This document shows positions 16,765 through 26,262 of a stretch of 64,000 bases of DNA, piece after piece. The notes under the pieces are model-generated. The model was not told the DNA's origin. It saw only the letters and a program-made list of their open reading frames with translations, and did no database searches. A program made the position numbers and the translations under genes. The stretch is from Rummeliibacillus sp044763875 (GTDB lineage: Bacteria; Bacillota; Bacilli; Bacillales_A; Planococcaceae). Numbering within the stretch: position 1 is the stretch's first letter; the number at the start of each line of letters is the position of its first letter. The stretch lies in the NCBI RefSeq assembly GCF_044763875.1, contig NZ_JBIWGZ010000003.1, forward strand, positions 558,001-622,000, written 5' to 3'.

Positions 16765-18159
16765 TTATTTTTTGGTACCTAATTCGACAATTGCGTCAGC
16801 ATAAATAGCTGCAGCTTTAACTAAGTTTTCAACAACAACATATTCGTCTGCTTGGTGAGCTAGGTCTGGTTCACCCGGGAATAGCATACCGAATGCAACA
16901 CCTGTAGGTAATTCACGAGCATAAGTACCGCCACCGATAGATAAAAGCTCTGCTTTTTCTCCTGTATTACGTTCATAAACTTTAGAAAGCTTTTGTATTA
17001 ATTCTTCTTCAGGATCAACATAGTGAGGTTTAGAATCATCCACTACATCAAATGCAAAGCCAAGTTTTGCTACAGCTAAGCCAGCAGCAGTAATTTTTTC
17101 TTCGTATGGATATGATACTGAATAGCGCATACTCACATCGATTTGTCCGCCTTTGCCTTCCTCAAATGAAACGACGCCCGCATTTAAAGTAGTATCGCCT
17201 GAAATTTCATCCGTAAATGCTAAATCTAGTGCATGACCACGAGTTTCATTCGCAAAACCAGTTACCAAGAATTGAGTAAATTCTTTAGATTGTGGAGTTG
17301 TGAAGACTGTGTTCAAGTATTGAGCTAGTTTTACAGCTGCATTGATCCCTGCATTTGGTTCCATTGCATGTGCAGAACGTCCTTTAATAGATAGTTTATA
17401 ACCGTTTGCATTATCTTCAATAGTACCTTCTAATTCAGCTACTTTTAAGTATGCTTTAAATGTCACTTCAAATTCTTCTGGAACATTACGTACGATTGCT
17501 TCAGCAAAATCGGGTACCATGTTGATACGATGTCCAGCGTGGAATGATACTAATTGTTCGTTTTCTGAGGATTTTGCTTGTTGACGGAATGAAAGTTCAG
17601 CAATTCCTTTTTCTGCATTAATAATTGGGAAGTCTGCATCTGGAGCAAAGCCTAATGTTGGCATTTCTTCTTTTTCAACATAGCGTTTTACACAACGGAA
17701 ACCACTTTCTTCATCAGAGCCAACAATCATACGTACTCTACGATCTAATTTGATTCCTGCATCCTTAACCATTTTCATCGCTAACCATGCTGCCATTGTT
17801 GGACCTTTATCGTCAATTGAACCACGGCCATATAATTTACCATCTTCTACAACAGCACCAAATGGAGGGTGAACCCAGTCACTACCAGCTGGAACAACAT
17901 CTACATGACAAAGAATCCCAACTAATTCTTCACCTTCACCCATTTCAATATAACCAACCATATTATCAATGTTTTTTGTTTTTAAACCTTGCTCTTCGCC
18001 TTGTTGAAGCATCCAGTCCAAAGCTTTTTTTGGTCCCTCACCAAATGGAGCATCACTAGAAGCAGTACTTTCATCCAACACACTGTTGATTTGTACTAAT
18101 TCTTGTAAATTACCAATTAACTCATCTTGGCGTTCTTGGGCTTGTTTCATCCAATCCAT
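16765..18159 (-). CDS. pepV: Dipeptidase PepV (M20 family)
   Basis: 464 aa, full length. Metal-site motifs are in order: GILCHVDVVPAG, YGRGSIDDKGPTMA, GSDEESGFRCVKRYV and a late GGGTYARELP. The inserted dimerisation/lid domain holds GRSAHAMEPNAGINA. PepV is a cytoplasmic zinc dipeptidase that removes N-terminal residues from dipeptides, including carnosine-like ones. The ATG at 18159 has AAGGAGG upstream. Monocistronic: a terminator follows, and the divergent ytzE-like gene lies upstream. Confidence 0.92.
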   Translation of the reverse strand: MDWMKQAQERQDELIGNLQELVQINSVLDESTASSDAPFGEGPKKALDWMLQQGEEQGLKTKNIDNMVGYIEMGEGEELVGILCHVDVVPAGSDWVHPPFGAVVEDGKLYGRGSIDDKGPTMAAWLAMKMVKDAGIKLDRRVRMIVGSDEESGFRCVKRYVEKEEMPTLGFAPDADFPIINAEKGIAELSFRQQAKSSENEQLVSFHAGHRINMVPDFAEAIVRNVPEEFEVTFKAYLKVAELEGTIEDNANGYKLSIKGRSAHAMEPNAGINAAVKLAQYLNTVFTTPQSKEFTQFLVTGFANETRGHALDLAFTDEISGDTTLNAGVVSFEEGKGGQIDVSMRYSVSYPYEEKITAAGLAVAKLGFAFDVVDDSKPHYVDPEEELIQKLSKVYERNTGEKAELLSIGGGTYARELPTGVAFGMLFPGEPDLAHQADEYVVVENLVKAAAIYADAIVELGTKK

Positions 18160-18343
18160 ATATAAATTCCTCCTTGATAAATCTCAATATTATTTTACAC
18201 CCTTTTCTATATTTCACATAGGATTATCCAATACACGTACATTAAATGGAAACTCGAATTAAATCGTTCGCTTTTAAATGTAAACATATTGTTACAATCG
18301 TAAAAAGTCAAACAAAAGTATGGAAATTAATAAGTGTTTTCGC

Positions 18344-18379
18344 TATAATGGAATTGTCAGATAATAAAAGTCTGACAAT
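18344..18379 (+). promoter_or_regulatory. -10 box with perfect inverted repeat over the predicted start site
   Basis: TATAAT (18344-18349) is followed by ATTGTCAGA (18353-18361) and TCTGACAAT (18371-18379), a perfect 9-bp inverted repeat with a 9-base spacer covering the likely +1. This is the classic place for a repressor operator. A short RNA hairpin is an alternative. The -35 is weak. Confidence 0.45.
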
Positions 18380-18487
18380 CAAAATTGAAAAGGGGATGTC
18401 TAAGGCAAACTAAATTAGGAGCCTGAATACCTCACAATTATTTTCGTCCGCTAGTCTTGAGAAATAAGATGAAGGAGTGGTTCACCA

Positions 18488-18709
18488 ATGAAACCAACCA
18501 CTGATCGGATGCTCAATCGGATAAAAGATGTGTATATGTACATTTATAGTAATGGTACTGTGACTACGCAAGATTTAGTCGATGAATTCGGCATCACTCC
18601 TCGCACCATTCAAAGAGATTTGAATGTGTTAGCCTTTAACGATTTGGTAGAAAGTCCAAGTCGGGGCAAATGGACAACGACGCGTAAGAAAGTGAAAATG
18701 ACATCATAG
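18488..18709 (+). CDS. ytzE: Small DeoR-type HTH regulator (YtzE-like)
   Basis: 73 aa, just a winged-helix DNA-binding domain: RMLNRIKDVYMYIYSNGTVTTQDLVDEFGITPRTIQRDLNVL with the recognition helix TPRTIQRDLN, and a basic tail. Normal DeoR proteins carry a C-terminal sugar-phosphate sensor of about 180 aa, which is absent here. This is also the case for YtzE in B. subtilis, beside the same neighbours. AAGGAGTGG lies upstream. The perfect inverted repeat in its leader may be its own operator (inference). Confidence 0.8.
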   Translation: MKPTTDRMLNRIKDVYMYIYSNGTVTTQDLVDEFGITPRTIQRDLNVLAFNDLVESPSRGKWTTTRKKVKMTS

Positions 18710-18820
18710 AAAGGTTCAACGAGTTGGATCTCACGCTTTTCGTTGAATGGACGATCAACTCGCCATATGCTGGTGGCAACTTCGTCTAAACATGTTAATA
18801 CACAAATTATGAAAGATATA

Positions 18821-18862
18821 AAAAAGAATGACCATGCTGCGTCGCTTGGTCATTCTTTTTGT
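18821..18862. terminator. Bidirectional terminator between convergent genes
   Basis: AAAAAGAATGACCA and TGGTCATTCTTTTT form a 14-bp stem serving the ytzE-like gene (plus) and the pseudouridine synthase (minus). Confidence 0.85.
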
Positions 18863-18896
18863 TTTATATTGCAGTAAGACTCCCACTTATTGAAGT

Positions 18897-19601
18897 TTAC
18901 TTTATATTTTCAATTTCATCAGATGATAATTCTCGATATTCACCTAGCTTTAAGTTCTCATCTAGCTGTAAGTTCCCCATCGATAAACGTTTCAAATACG
19001 TTACCTTTTTGCCGACTGCTTCGAACATTCTTTTCACTTGATGAAATTTCCCTTCTGAAATCATTAACTCTATTTCAGATGTTTCGCCTGATTTTAAGAT
19101 TGTTAGTTTACCAGGTTTCGTGTGATAACCATCGTCCAAAATAACACCGTGATTAAATGCTTCAATATCTTCTTCAGTTACCCTACCATCAATATTCGCA
19201 TAATAGACTTTGGGTACATGCTTTTTCGGTGATAGCAAATTATGTGCTAACACACCGTCGTTAGTAATAAGTAAGAACCCTTCTGTATCTTTGTCTAATC
19301 GACCTACAGGAAACGGCTCAAAATGTGCATGGAAGGGATCAAGTAAATCAATCACTGTTTGATCATGCAAGTCTTCTGTCGCCGAAATGACCCCCGCAGG
19401 TTTGTTCATCATTAAATAGATGAATTCTTGATAATGGACTCTTTCACCTAGAACGGTGACATTTTGTTTCTCTGGATCAACATGAAGAGATACGTCTTTA
19501 ATGATTACGCCATCTACAGAAACTGCTTTCATCTTCAAAAGTTGCTTAACTTCTTTACGCGAGCCATAACCCATATTGGATAACAATTTATCTAAGCGCA
19601 T
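18897..19601 (-). CDS. 16S rRNA pseudouridine synthase (RsuA family)
   Basis: 234 aa. An N-terminal S4-like RNA-binding domain (MRLDKLLSNMGYGSRKEVKQL) is followed by the catalytic domain with the motif GRLDKDTEGFLLITNDG, whose Asp is the nucleophile of the RsuA/RluB family, and later SEGKFHQVKRMF. It isomerises a uridine in rRNA (in E. coli RsuA makes Psi516 in 16S). The ATG at 19601 has GGGAGG five bases upstream; a longer frame starts inside the upstream gene. It follows the flippase gene by 13 bases, probably as one operon, as ytgP-ytzG in B. subtilis. Confidence 0.88.
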   Translation of the reverse strand: MRLDKLLSNMGYGSRKEVKQLLKMKAVSVDGVIIKDVSLHVDPEKQNVTVLGERVHYQEFIYLMMNKPAGVISATEDLHDQTVIDLLDPFHAHFEPFPVGRLDKDTEGFLLITNDGVLAHNLLSPKKHVPKVYYANIDGRVTEEDIEAFNHGVILDDGYHTKPGKLTILKSGETSEIELMISEGKFHQVKRMFEAVGKKVTYLKRLSMGNLQLDENLKLGEYRELSSDEIENIK

Positions 19602-19614
19602 AGAATCCTCCCTT

Positions 19615-21225
19615 CTACAAGCCAAATTTACTTGCAATTTTTTCAATCTTTGAGCCTAACAGTTTTTGAGCAAGTCCAATTCGGATTGATAAGAAACCAT
19701 ATACTGCGACACCAACTGAAATACAAACAACCATATAGAAAAGTGCAAGTATTTTAGAATGTGCAGGTCCGAACATCATCACTAATGCTTTATGTGCCAC
19801 AATGACAAAAGCAGCCATAATAATAGTCAAAGCAATGATTAAAAGTGACCGTCTAATCACCAATTGGGATTTATAATTTAGCGCTTTTTTCAAGACAATC
19901 ATATTAATGGTGATTGAAATAGCGTAACCAATTGTTGTTGCTAAAATGGCACCCTTTGTTTGAAAAGCTTCTATCAAAGGAATATTAATCGCTAATTTTA
20001 CTAAAATACCTGTTAATAGACTGAATACAATCCATTTTTGATAATCAATACCTTGCAATAACGCTGCCGTTACTTGGAAGAATGCAAATAGAATAGCTAC
20101 TGGTGCATACGTCGCCAAAATACTTGAGCCTATTGCACTTTCTGAATAGAGTAAATGGTAAATATCTGTTGATAAAAGTGAAATACCCACAACTGCCGGT
20201 AACGTGATAAACAATAAAACTTGATATGTTTTATCCATTGCATTAATCAATGCACCATGTTGTTTTTTCGTATAATAGTTTGTAATGGCAGGTACAAGTG
20301 CAGCTGAAAAACCTGTCGCAAGCATCACAGGAATGATCACTATTTTCTGTGTAGTGAAGTTCAACATACCAAGATAATCATCAGAAACTTTTGCTAAACC
20401 GATGTTAGACATCGCTGAATTAAATGTTAACATGTCTACTAATTGAAATAATGGATTCGCAATCCCAACAAATACATAAGGGATGGAATACGTAATGACT
20501 TCTTTATAGATACTCTTATACGATAGTTGCCCTGATGATACACTACTTTGCAGCTTGAGGTTAAATTCTGGTTGCAGTTTACGCCAGTAATACCAAAGAG
20601 ATATCAAACCCGCTATACCACCGATGAATGCTGAGAATACTGCAAACGAAATAGCTGTTTGAGCCGTACCATTGAAGACACGCATTACTATGAAAGAACC
20701 TATTAGTAAAGCAATAATACGAATAATTTGCTCTACTAATTGTGAAATTGCTGTTGGTTCCATATGATCATAGCCTTGGAAAAATCCACGAACTAAGCTC
20801 ATAAAAGGTACAACAATTAATGCAAAACTTATCCACCGAATAACACTAGCAATTTGTGATACAGTAAAGGCTTGTTCTTTATCTGTAATAACTAAATGCG
20901 CAATTGGATCTGCCAAAAGAAACAGCGCTAAAAAAGATAAAAAACCGGTAATTGTCATAATAAGCAATCCTGAACGAACAAGTTTACGTCCAGATTCATA
21001 ATCACCGAGACTGTTATATTTTGCTACAAACTTTGATACCGCAATCGGTGCACCAGAGATGGCTACCGATAGCATAATCGTATATGGAACATAGGCATAC
21101 GAATATAACGCCACGTTTTCTTGCCCGATGATGGCATAAAACGGGAATATGTAAACGAGGCCAAGTACTTTCGATAAAAACATGCCAATTGTTAGTATGG
21201 CAGTCCCTTTCATTAAAGATGACAT
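19615..21225 (-). CDS. ytgP: YtgP/MurJ-like MOP-family flippase
   Basis: 536 aa integral membrane protein with about 14 hydrophobic helices. The start MSSLMKGTAILTIGMFLSKVLG and RGFFQGYDHMEPTAISQLVEQIIR are typical of the SpoVB/YtgP (Amj/MurJ-like) group of the MOP superfamily. In B. subtilis YtgP (MurJ) is one of two lipid II flippases, so the likely job is moving undecaprenyl-linked cell-wall precursors across the membrane. The ATG at 21225 has GGAAGGG upstream. It is the first gene of an operon with the pseudouridine synthase. Confidence 0.88.
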   Translation of the reverse strand: MSSLMKGTAILTIGMFLSKVLGLVYIFPFYAIIGQENVALYSYAYVPYTIMLSVAISGAPIAVSKFVAKYNSLGDYESGRKLVRSGLLIMTITGFLSFLALFLLADPIAHLVITDKEQAFTVSQIASVIRWISFALIVVPFMSLVRGFFQGYDHMEPTAISQLVEQIIRIIALLIGSFIVMRVFNGTAQTAISFAVFSAFIGGIAGLISLWYYWRKLQPEFNLKLQSSVSSGQLSYKSIYKEVITYSIPYVFVGIANPLFQLVDMLTFNSAMSNIGLAKVSDDYLGMLNFTTQKIVIIPVMLATGFSAALVPAITNYYTKKQHGALINAMDKTYQVLLFITLPAVVGISLLSTDIYHLLYSESAIGSSILATYAPVAILFAFFQVTAALLQGIDYQKWIVFSLLTGILVKLAINIPLIEAFQTKGAILATTIGYAISITINMIVLKKALNYKSQLVIRRSLLIIALTIIMAAFVIVAHKALVMMFGPAHSKILALFYMVVCISVGVAVYGFLSIRIGLAQKLLGSKIEKIASKFGL

Positions 21226-21352
21226 AATACCCTTCCAATCCTTCAAAATCTAATAAAACTAATTTTTAGTTTACAACTCGTCGTTCAATTACTCAAATAG
21301 TTTCTGTACTTCGTGTATAATAAATTTAAAAACAGAAAGTGAGTTCCCCTAA

Positions 21353-22621
21353 ATGTATGATGTAATCGTCATTGGCGGTGGTCCGTCCGGTCTAATGGCC
21401 GCAATCGCTGCTGGTACTGAAAAAAAGAAAGTCCTGCTTCTAGAGAAAGGACATAAATTAGGTCGCAAACTAGCAATTTCCGGAGGTGGACGTTGTAATG
21501 TTACAAATCGTCTACCAATTGATGAAATTGTCAAACATATACCAGGAAATGGTCGCTTTTTATATAGTCCGTTCACTGTCTATAACAATGAAGATATTAT
21601 CGACTTTTTTGAAGGTCTTGGTGTTGCATTAAAAGAAGAAGATCATGGTCGTATGTTCCCCGTCTCAAATCGCGCACAAGATGTTGTCGATGCGATGCTT
21701 CGTGAGCTAGATCGTTTAAAAGTAGAAATTCGTCAAAACACCCCTGTCGCTAAATTATTAATGAATGATGAGAAAATTATAGGCGTTCGCCTAAATGATG
21801 GAAATGAAATCAAAGCGGGTGCAGTCGTAGTCGCAGTTGGTGGTAAAGCAGTTCCTCAAACAGGTTCTACAGGTGACGGCTACCCTTGGGCTGAAAAAGC
21901 TGGACATAAGATTACTGAACTTTTTCCAACCGAAGTTCCGTTACTTTCAACTGAGACGTTTATTCGTAGCAAAGAGTTGCAAGGTTTAGCACTTCGAGAT
22001 GCAGAAGTTTCCGTTCTAAATAAAAAAGGGAAAACAATCATTACTCATAAAATGGATATGCTCTTCACACACTTTGGTATAAGTGGTCCAGCAGTTTTGC
22101 GTTGTAGCCAATTCGTCGTAAAAGAGATGAAGAAAAACGGCGGCAACCCTGTAACTGTACGAATTCAAGCATTAACAGATTATAATCCTGAATCTGCTTT
22201 CCAATTGATTTTCAAAATGGCAAAAGAGGAACCCAAAAAAGCTTTAAAAAATGTTTGGAAAGGGATTGTTCCTGAACGCTGGCTTCTATTCTTAATGGCT
22301 AGAGCTGATCTCGAAGAATCTCTGACAGGTGCAGACCTTTCAGCTGAAAAAGCACGGCATCTTGCAGTTGACCTCGTCGGTTTTGAAATGAAAGTAAACG
22401 GAACTCAACCACTTGAAAAAGCATTCGTCACCGGTGGTGGTGTTTCCATCAAAGAAATTGAACCAAAAACTATGGCATCTAAAAAGAAAAACGGACTATA
22501 TTTCTGTGGTGAAATTTTAGATATACATGGTTATACAGGGGGCTATAATATCACTTCTGCACTCGTCACAGGACGAATTGCAGGGATGAACGCTGCAGAA
22601 AACATTAGTAGTGACAAATAG
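21353..22621 (+). CDS. ytfP: YtfP: FAD-dependent HI0933-like flavoprotein
   Basis: 422 aa. The N-terminal dinucleotide-binding motif VIVIGGGPSGLMAAIAAG is followed by GRKLAISGGGRCNVTN, GRMFPVSNRAQDVVDAM and a C-terminal FCGEILDIHGYTGGYN that closes on the FAD, all marks of the HI0933/YtfP family (NAD(P)/FAD-dependent oxidoreductase). The substrate is unknown; some relatives act on tRNA or serve as general reductases. Divergent from ytgP, 127 bases apart. A terminator follows. Confidence 0.88.
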   Translation: MYDVIVIGGGPSGLMAAIAAGTEKKKVLLLEKGHKLGRKLAISGGGRCNVTNRLPIDEIVKHIPGNGRFLYSPFTVYNNEDIIDFFEGLGVALKEEDHGRMFPVSNRAQDVVDAMLRELDRLKVEIRQNTPVAKLLMNDEKIIGVRLNDGNEIKAGAVVVAVGGKAVPQTGSTGDGYPWAEKAGHKITELFPTEVPLLSTETFIRSKELQGLALRDAEVSVLNKKGKTIITHKMDMLFTHFGISGPAVLRCSQFVVKEMKKNGGNPVTVRIQALTDYNPESAFQLIFKMAKEEPKKALKNVWKGIVPERWLLFLMARADLEESLTGADLSAEKARHLAVDLVGFEMKVNGTQPLEKAFVTGGGVSIKEIEPKTMASKKKNGLYFCGEILDIHGYTGGYNITSALVTGRIAGMNAAENISSDK

Positions 22622-22683
22622 TAGAATGATGTTGTCCAATAAGTATGATTTAATAAGAAATGTAGTTATTTAATTAGTTGAAA

Positions 22684-22722
22684 AATTGCTCTTCCTCATT
22701 TTGTGAAGAGCAATTTTTCTTT
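22684..22722 (+). terminator. Terminator after ytfP (module shared with 39.4 kb)
   Basis: AAATTGCTCTTC and GAAGAGCAATTT form a 12-bp stem followed by TTCTTT. The 55 bases upstream, including TATGATTTAATAAGAAAT, also match the region after the gene ending at 39371. Confidence 0.75.
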
Positions 22723-22744
22723 AAATTTTATAAAAATTTGATTG

Positions 22745-22830
22745 GAATGGAATGAGGTCCCTCCTGTGAGATTAGCGTGAGCTGCGGAAGAGGCTTAACT
22801 TACGCCCCTCAGTAAACATCCACCCTTCAC
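22745..22830. repeat. Degenerate palindromic repeat (family B core, reversed)
   Basis: GAGGTCCCTCCTGTGAGATTAGCG...CCCCTCAGTAAACATCCACC, read in reverse, resembles the GGTGGACGCTTTCCGCGGGC core of the other repeats. The ends are not recognisable. No gene is seen in the 22726-23012 gap. Confidence 0.35.
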
Positions 22831-23012
22831 TGCAATCAACGGATTAACAACGCAAAAATTGCTAATCTCTCTATAATAAAATAGTTTTTAAATGACTTTC
22901 TGGCCAGCTCCTTCTTTGATATTATTAATAATGTCATGAGTGAGAACTATTTAGTTTTAAATAAATGAGATCAAAAATTGATTGATGAAATTGATTCAAA
23001 TAACAAAAAAAT

Positions 23013-23531
23013 TTAATATTTTTCTTGCATAGCCTTTTCAAGAATTCGCGCAATGAATGGCTCTTTTTTCTGTGTATATGTAGGTCTATCAAATTGATAC
23101 TTTTTTGCAAGTTCTGTTTTTAACAATGCATATTCCTCTGCTACTTTAGGGTGCATCCTAAGATAATCACGAAACATTATTTTTGTATTCCATTCTCTAC
23201 TCTTATATGCACAGATGTGCAAATGGCAAGTTCCTTTTCCCCATATGCCTTTTCTAAAAAATCTCCTATCTTTTAACTCCGGCTTATGAACAGATTCATA
23301 TTCAATTTCCTTTAAGGACTCCGCAAACATCGTAATTTCTTCTAAATTTTGAACACCAACTAAAATATCAATAATCGGTTTTGCTTTCAGTCCCTTTACA
23401 GATGTACTTCCAATATGTTCAATTCCAATCATTTTGTCCCCTAAAGCATATTTGATTTTATTTTTCTCATCATTAAATTGTACATTCCAATTAGTGTCAT
23501 AGTCTTGAAGCTTAACAATAGTCTTTGTCAT
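23013..23531 (-). CDS. GrpB family (UPF0157) protein
   Basis: 172 aa. The motif IGIEHIGSTSVKGLKAKPIIDILVGV is the signature of the GrpB/UPF0157 family, which has a nucleotidyltransferase-like fold (GS motif and two acidic residues in PIIDILV). Some members are fused to CoaE (dephospho-CoA kinase), but this one stands alone and its role is unknown. The ATG has TTGGAGTGAC upstream. Orphan gene between ytfP and a divergent diguanylate cyclase. Confidence 0.85.
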   Translation of the reverse strand: MTKTIVKLQDYDTNWNVQFNDEKNKIKYALGDKMIGIEHIGSTSVKGLKAKPIIDILVGVQNLEEITMFAESLKEIEYESVHKPELKDRRFFRKGIWGKGTCHLHICAYKSREWNTKIMFRDYLRMHPKVAEEYALLKTELAKKYQFDRPTYTQKKEPFIARILEKAMQEKY

Positions 23532-23769
23532 GACCGGTCACTCCAATTCATTAATAATAAAATGTATTTATTAACCCCTTCCAATATTATACCAATTCAA
23601 CTCAATATATTTGTATTCCACTAAGACTTATCACTAAAAAACATGAAAAATTTTCCACTTCCTTTATCATCAATTAAAGCATATTATAATAATAGAATGT
23701 TATTTATGCTATATTATTACTATTTTCAGAAAGACGGTATTATCTAAAATGTGATAATAGCTGGTCGAG

Positions 23770-25038
23770 GTGTGGGTATTGCAGAACAAGGTTCAGATAG
23801 AGGAAGGACCTCCAATTATTATAGAAAATGATATCAATTTTTATCGAAGCTTAGCTCAGCAAAATTTGAATCGAATGTATTTAATATCTAAGATATTCTT
23901 ATGGATTATTCTATTTGTAGTATTATTAAATATTGGTAATATTATATTTTTTAATGATCATACAACTTACCATAGAATTTACATAATTCCCTATGCACTT
24001 TTATTTTCAACAAATTGTTTAGTGCTTGTATTTGCCCATCCAAATAATTTTAAAGCAAATGCTTCAATTGAATATTATAAGAAGTTTGAGGAAAATGTAG
24101 CACTGTTTGTTTGTTGGATACTTATGCTTAGCTTAGGCATATCAATGCTTGATCAAATATTCTACCAACATACGATTATCTATTCAATTTCAGCCGTCAT
24201 TTGTACATCTTTTTTTGTTATTCGTATTCGCTATTTTATAGCTCCATTTATCGTAGCAATTATAGGATTAGCACTTAATTTTTTTAATCAGCATGAAGAT
24301 TTTTATCATTATAGTTTTGAAATGCAATTAGTTATCATGCTTACACCGATTCTAATCATAGTTGCAAATATGAAATATCGGAAATTTGTAGAATCCTATA
24401 AACAGCAAAAATACTTATGTCGTGAAACAAATCGCGCCAACAAATTAGCAAGCGATCTTGCAAAAGCAAACACTGAACTAAAACGACTATCATATACAGA
24501 TGAATTAACACATATTGCAAATAGAAGAGGGTTTCAAAAGTACGTTGCTGATTTAAAGCAAAGAAGTGTATCCTTCAGCCTTACAGTTTTAATGATAGAC
24601 ATTGACTATTTCAAAAACTTTAATGATTACTATGGTCACGCATATGGAGATATGGTACTTTCACGTGTTTCGACTGTTTTAGATAAAGTCGCATCATCTA
24701 CTAATTGCTTCACAGCACGTTGGGGTGGTGAAGAATTTATCTTACTTGCTCCAGACAAAGAGCCTGAAGAAATAATCGTCATTTATAACCGCATCATCAG
24801 AGAAATTAATCACTACGAACTCACAAATGCCGCCTCTAGCATTTCCAACACGTTAACTTTTAGTATCGGAGCATATCGTGGCGAAGTAAAATCTCAAGAT
24901 GACATTCAAGATTTCTTACATAAAGCAGATTCCCTCTTATACGAAATAAAAGAATCTGGCCGAAACGGATTCAAATTAATGGAAGATGGAGAGGTTATAT
25001 ACAAATACCAACCAAACACATATAGAAGAAAGCCCTAG
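23770..25038 (+). CDS. Membrane diguanylate cyclase (GGDEF)
   Basis: 422 aa. Five or six hydrophobic helices occupy about residues 38-200, then a short linker (ANTELKRLSYTDELTHIANRRGF) and a GGDEF domain with the active-site motif GGEEF at 319-323. The usual RxxD inhibitory site five residues upstream is absent (TNCFTA), so product inhibition may be weak. It should make c-di-GMP from GTP at the inner face of the membrane. The start is uncertain: GTG 23770, or TTG 23779 with GAGGTG six bases upstream, which I find more likely. No EAL domain and no partner nearby. Confidence 0.88.
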   Translation: MWVLQNKVQIEEGPPIIIENDINFYRSLAQQNLNRMYLISKIFLWIILFVVLLNIGNIIFFNDHTTYHRIYIIPYALLFSTNCLVLVFAHPNNFKANASIEYYKKFEENVALFVCWILMLSLGISMLDQIFYQHTIIYSISAVICTSFFVIRIRYFIAPFIVAIIGLALNFFNQHEDFYHYSFEMQLVIMLTPILIIVANMKYRKFVESYKQQKYLCRETNRANKLASDLAKANTELKRLSYTDELTHIANRRGFQKYVADLKQRSVSFSLTVLMIDIDYFKNFNDYYGHAYGDMVLSRVSTVLDKVASSTNCFTARWGGEEFILLAPDKEPEEIIVIYNRIIREINHYELTNAASSISNTLTFSIGAYRGEVKSQDDIQDFLHKADSLLYEIKESGRNGFKLMEDGEVIYKYQPNTYRRKP

Positions 25039-25069
25039 AGTGAGATTTTAGTCACTTCTAGGGCTTTTT
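25030..25069 (+). terminator. Terminator after the diguanylate cyclase gene
   Basis: AAGCCCTAGA..TGA and TCA..TCTAGGGCTT form a strong stem followed by TTTAG. It begins inside the last codons of the gene. Confidence 0.8.
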
Positions 25070-25290
25070 AGAGTAATCTTCAAAAAGGATTTTCCACTTT
25101 CTTTTGTATTACAAAATTGATTTCGTTTGATATTGCACTCTCTACTTTTGAGCTACTATTCTCCCTTTCACATTCGGTACCAAAGTCTTCTTGATGTTTC
25201 TCAGATGGCAAGTTCAAAAGCTTTTATTTCTCAAACATTTGAACTTGGCCCTTTCTTTTTCAAATCATATATTTAATCATGCAAATCTAA

Positions 25291-25788
25291 TTATTCATCT
25301 GAATCTTGGTGAGAAGCGTTTGAATCAGTCACAGAAGTAGTGGAATGATTTCCGTAAACTATTTTACCACCTAGGTGTCCAGTAACTGCTAATGATACTG
25401 TCCCAGCAATACTTAGAAGTATAATCAATACAGTAGCGAAACCACCTTTAAGAGCTTTACTTTGTAAAACATTCCATTTAAAAATAGAATGTCTAAATAG
25501 AATTTTAACAATTGCTAAAGCGCCAAAGGTAAACATTGAAACATCAGCCAATAGCGAATGTAATTCTATTTGATCATGTAAGCCTCGTCCCCAGTTTTGG
25601 TAAGCAAAATGTTCTGCACCATCACCAGTAGCCAGTGCAACAAACCCTGAAAGTACTCCTATGATTATTAATAAAGTACCAAATCTATTCAGTGTTTCTT
25701 TTTTAGTAAAAACATTCACAATTTCAATTACTGCCCCCAAAATTAATATTGCAATAGGAAAATGAACTATTAATGGATGTAATGGCAT
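25291..25788 (-). CDS. DUF2231 membrane protein
   Basis: 165 aa with four hydrophobic helices. The N-terminus MPLHPLIVHFPIAILILGAVIEI contains the HP-IVHFPI motif of DUF2231, and a later LHDQIELHSLLADVSMF gives further conserved His; these may bind haem or metal (inference from the family). The ATG at 25788 has GAGAGGAG upstream. The tail is short, polar and Ser/His-rich. It stands alone; the 250 bases upstream of the DGC terminator show no gene. Confidence 0.75.
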   Translation of the reverse strand: MPLHPLIVHFPIAILILGAVIEIVNVFTKKETLNRFGTLLIIIGVLSGFVALATGDGAEHFAYQNWGRGLHDQIELHSLLADVSMFTFGALAIVKILFRHSIFKWNVLQSKALKGGFATVLIILLSIAGTVSLAVTGHLGGKIVYGNHSTTSVTDSNASHQDSDE

Positions 25789-25875
25789 TTGTATTATGCT
25801 CCTCTCTTTCCTTCTCTTTTCATCATACATACTGAATCTGAAAAAGCCCTGAAATTCTAAATTAATTTATGTGAT

Positions 25876-26181
25876 CCAATTTCATAAATTCTTTTCTAGG
25901 TGAAAAATACGGATATTTTTAAATAAACAACTCAATAATTCGGATAATATTTCATTCCAGTATTTACTTAGTATACCGCTCCAGATGGCGCTTTCCGCGG
26001 GCGAGCGTTGAGCCTCCTCGGAAGCACGTACCGTGCTTCTCTACGGGGGCTCACCTGTCTCGCTTTCCCGCAGGAGTCGCCATCTTCCGCTTCACAGACA
26101 ATGTTCGAAAAGATATGGCATATAACAATGGTACATTTAATGTTCGTGTATTGTTTTAAATCTTTGAATTATGAAATTAAT
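25876..26181. repeat. Family B repeat, copy 3 (no nested element)
   Basis: About 306 bp. The left arm AATTTCATAAATTC...AAAAATACGGATATT pairs with the right arm AATGTTCGTGTATTGTTTT...GAATTATGAAATT. The palindromic core is AGATGGCGCTTTCCGCGGGCGAG with its partner CTCGCTTTCCCGCAGGAGTCGCCATCT, around an inner GAAGCACGTACCGTGCTTC hairpin. Confidence 0.65.
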
Positions 26182-26262
26182 TTATGTATTAGCCATTTAA
26201 AATCAGCCGCAACAAGATGTTTCGTGACATCTAAAAACAATTAACTGGAAGGATTAGAGGAT

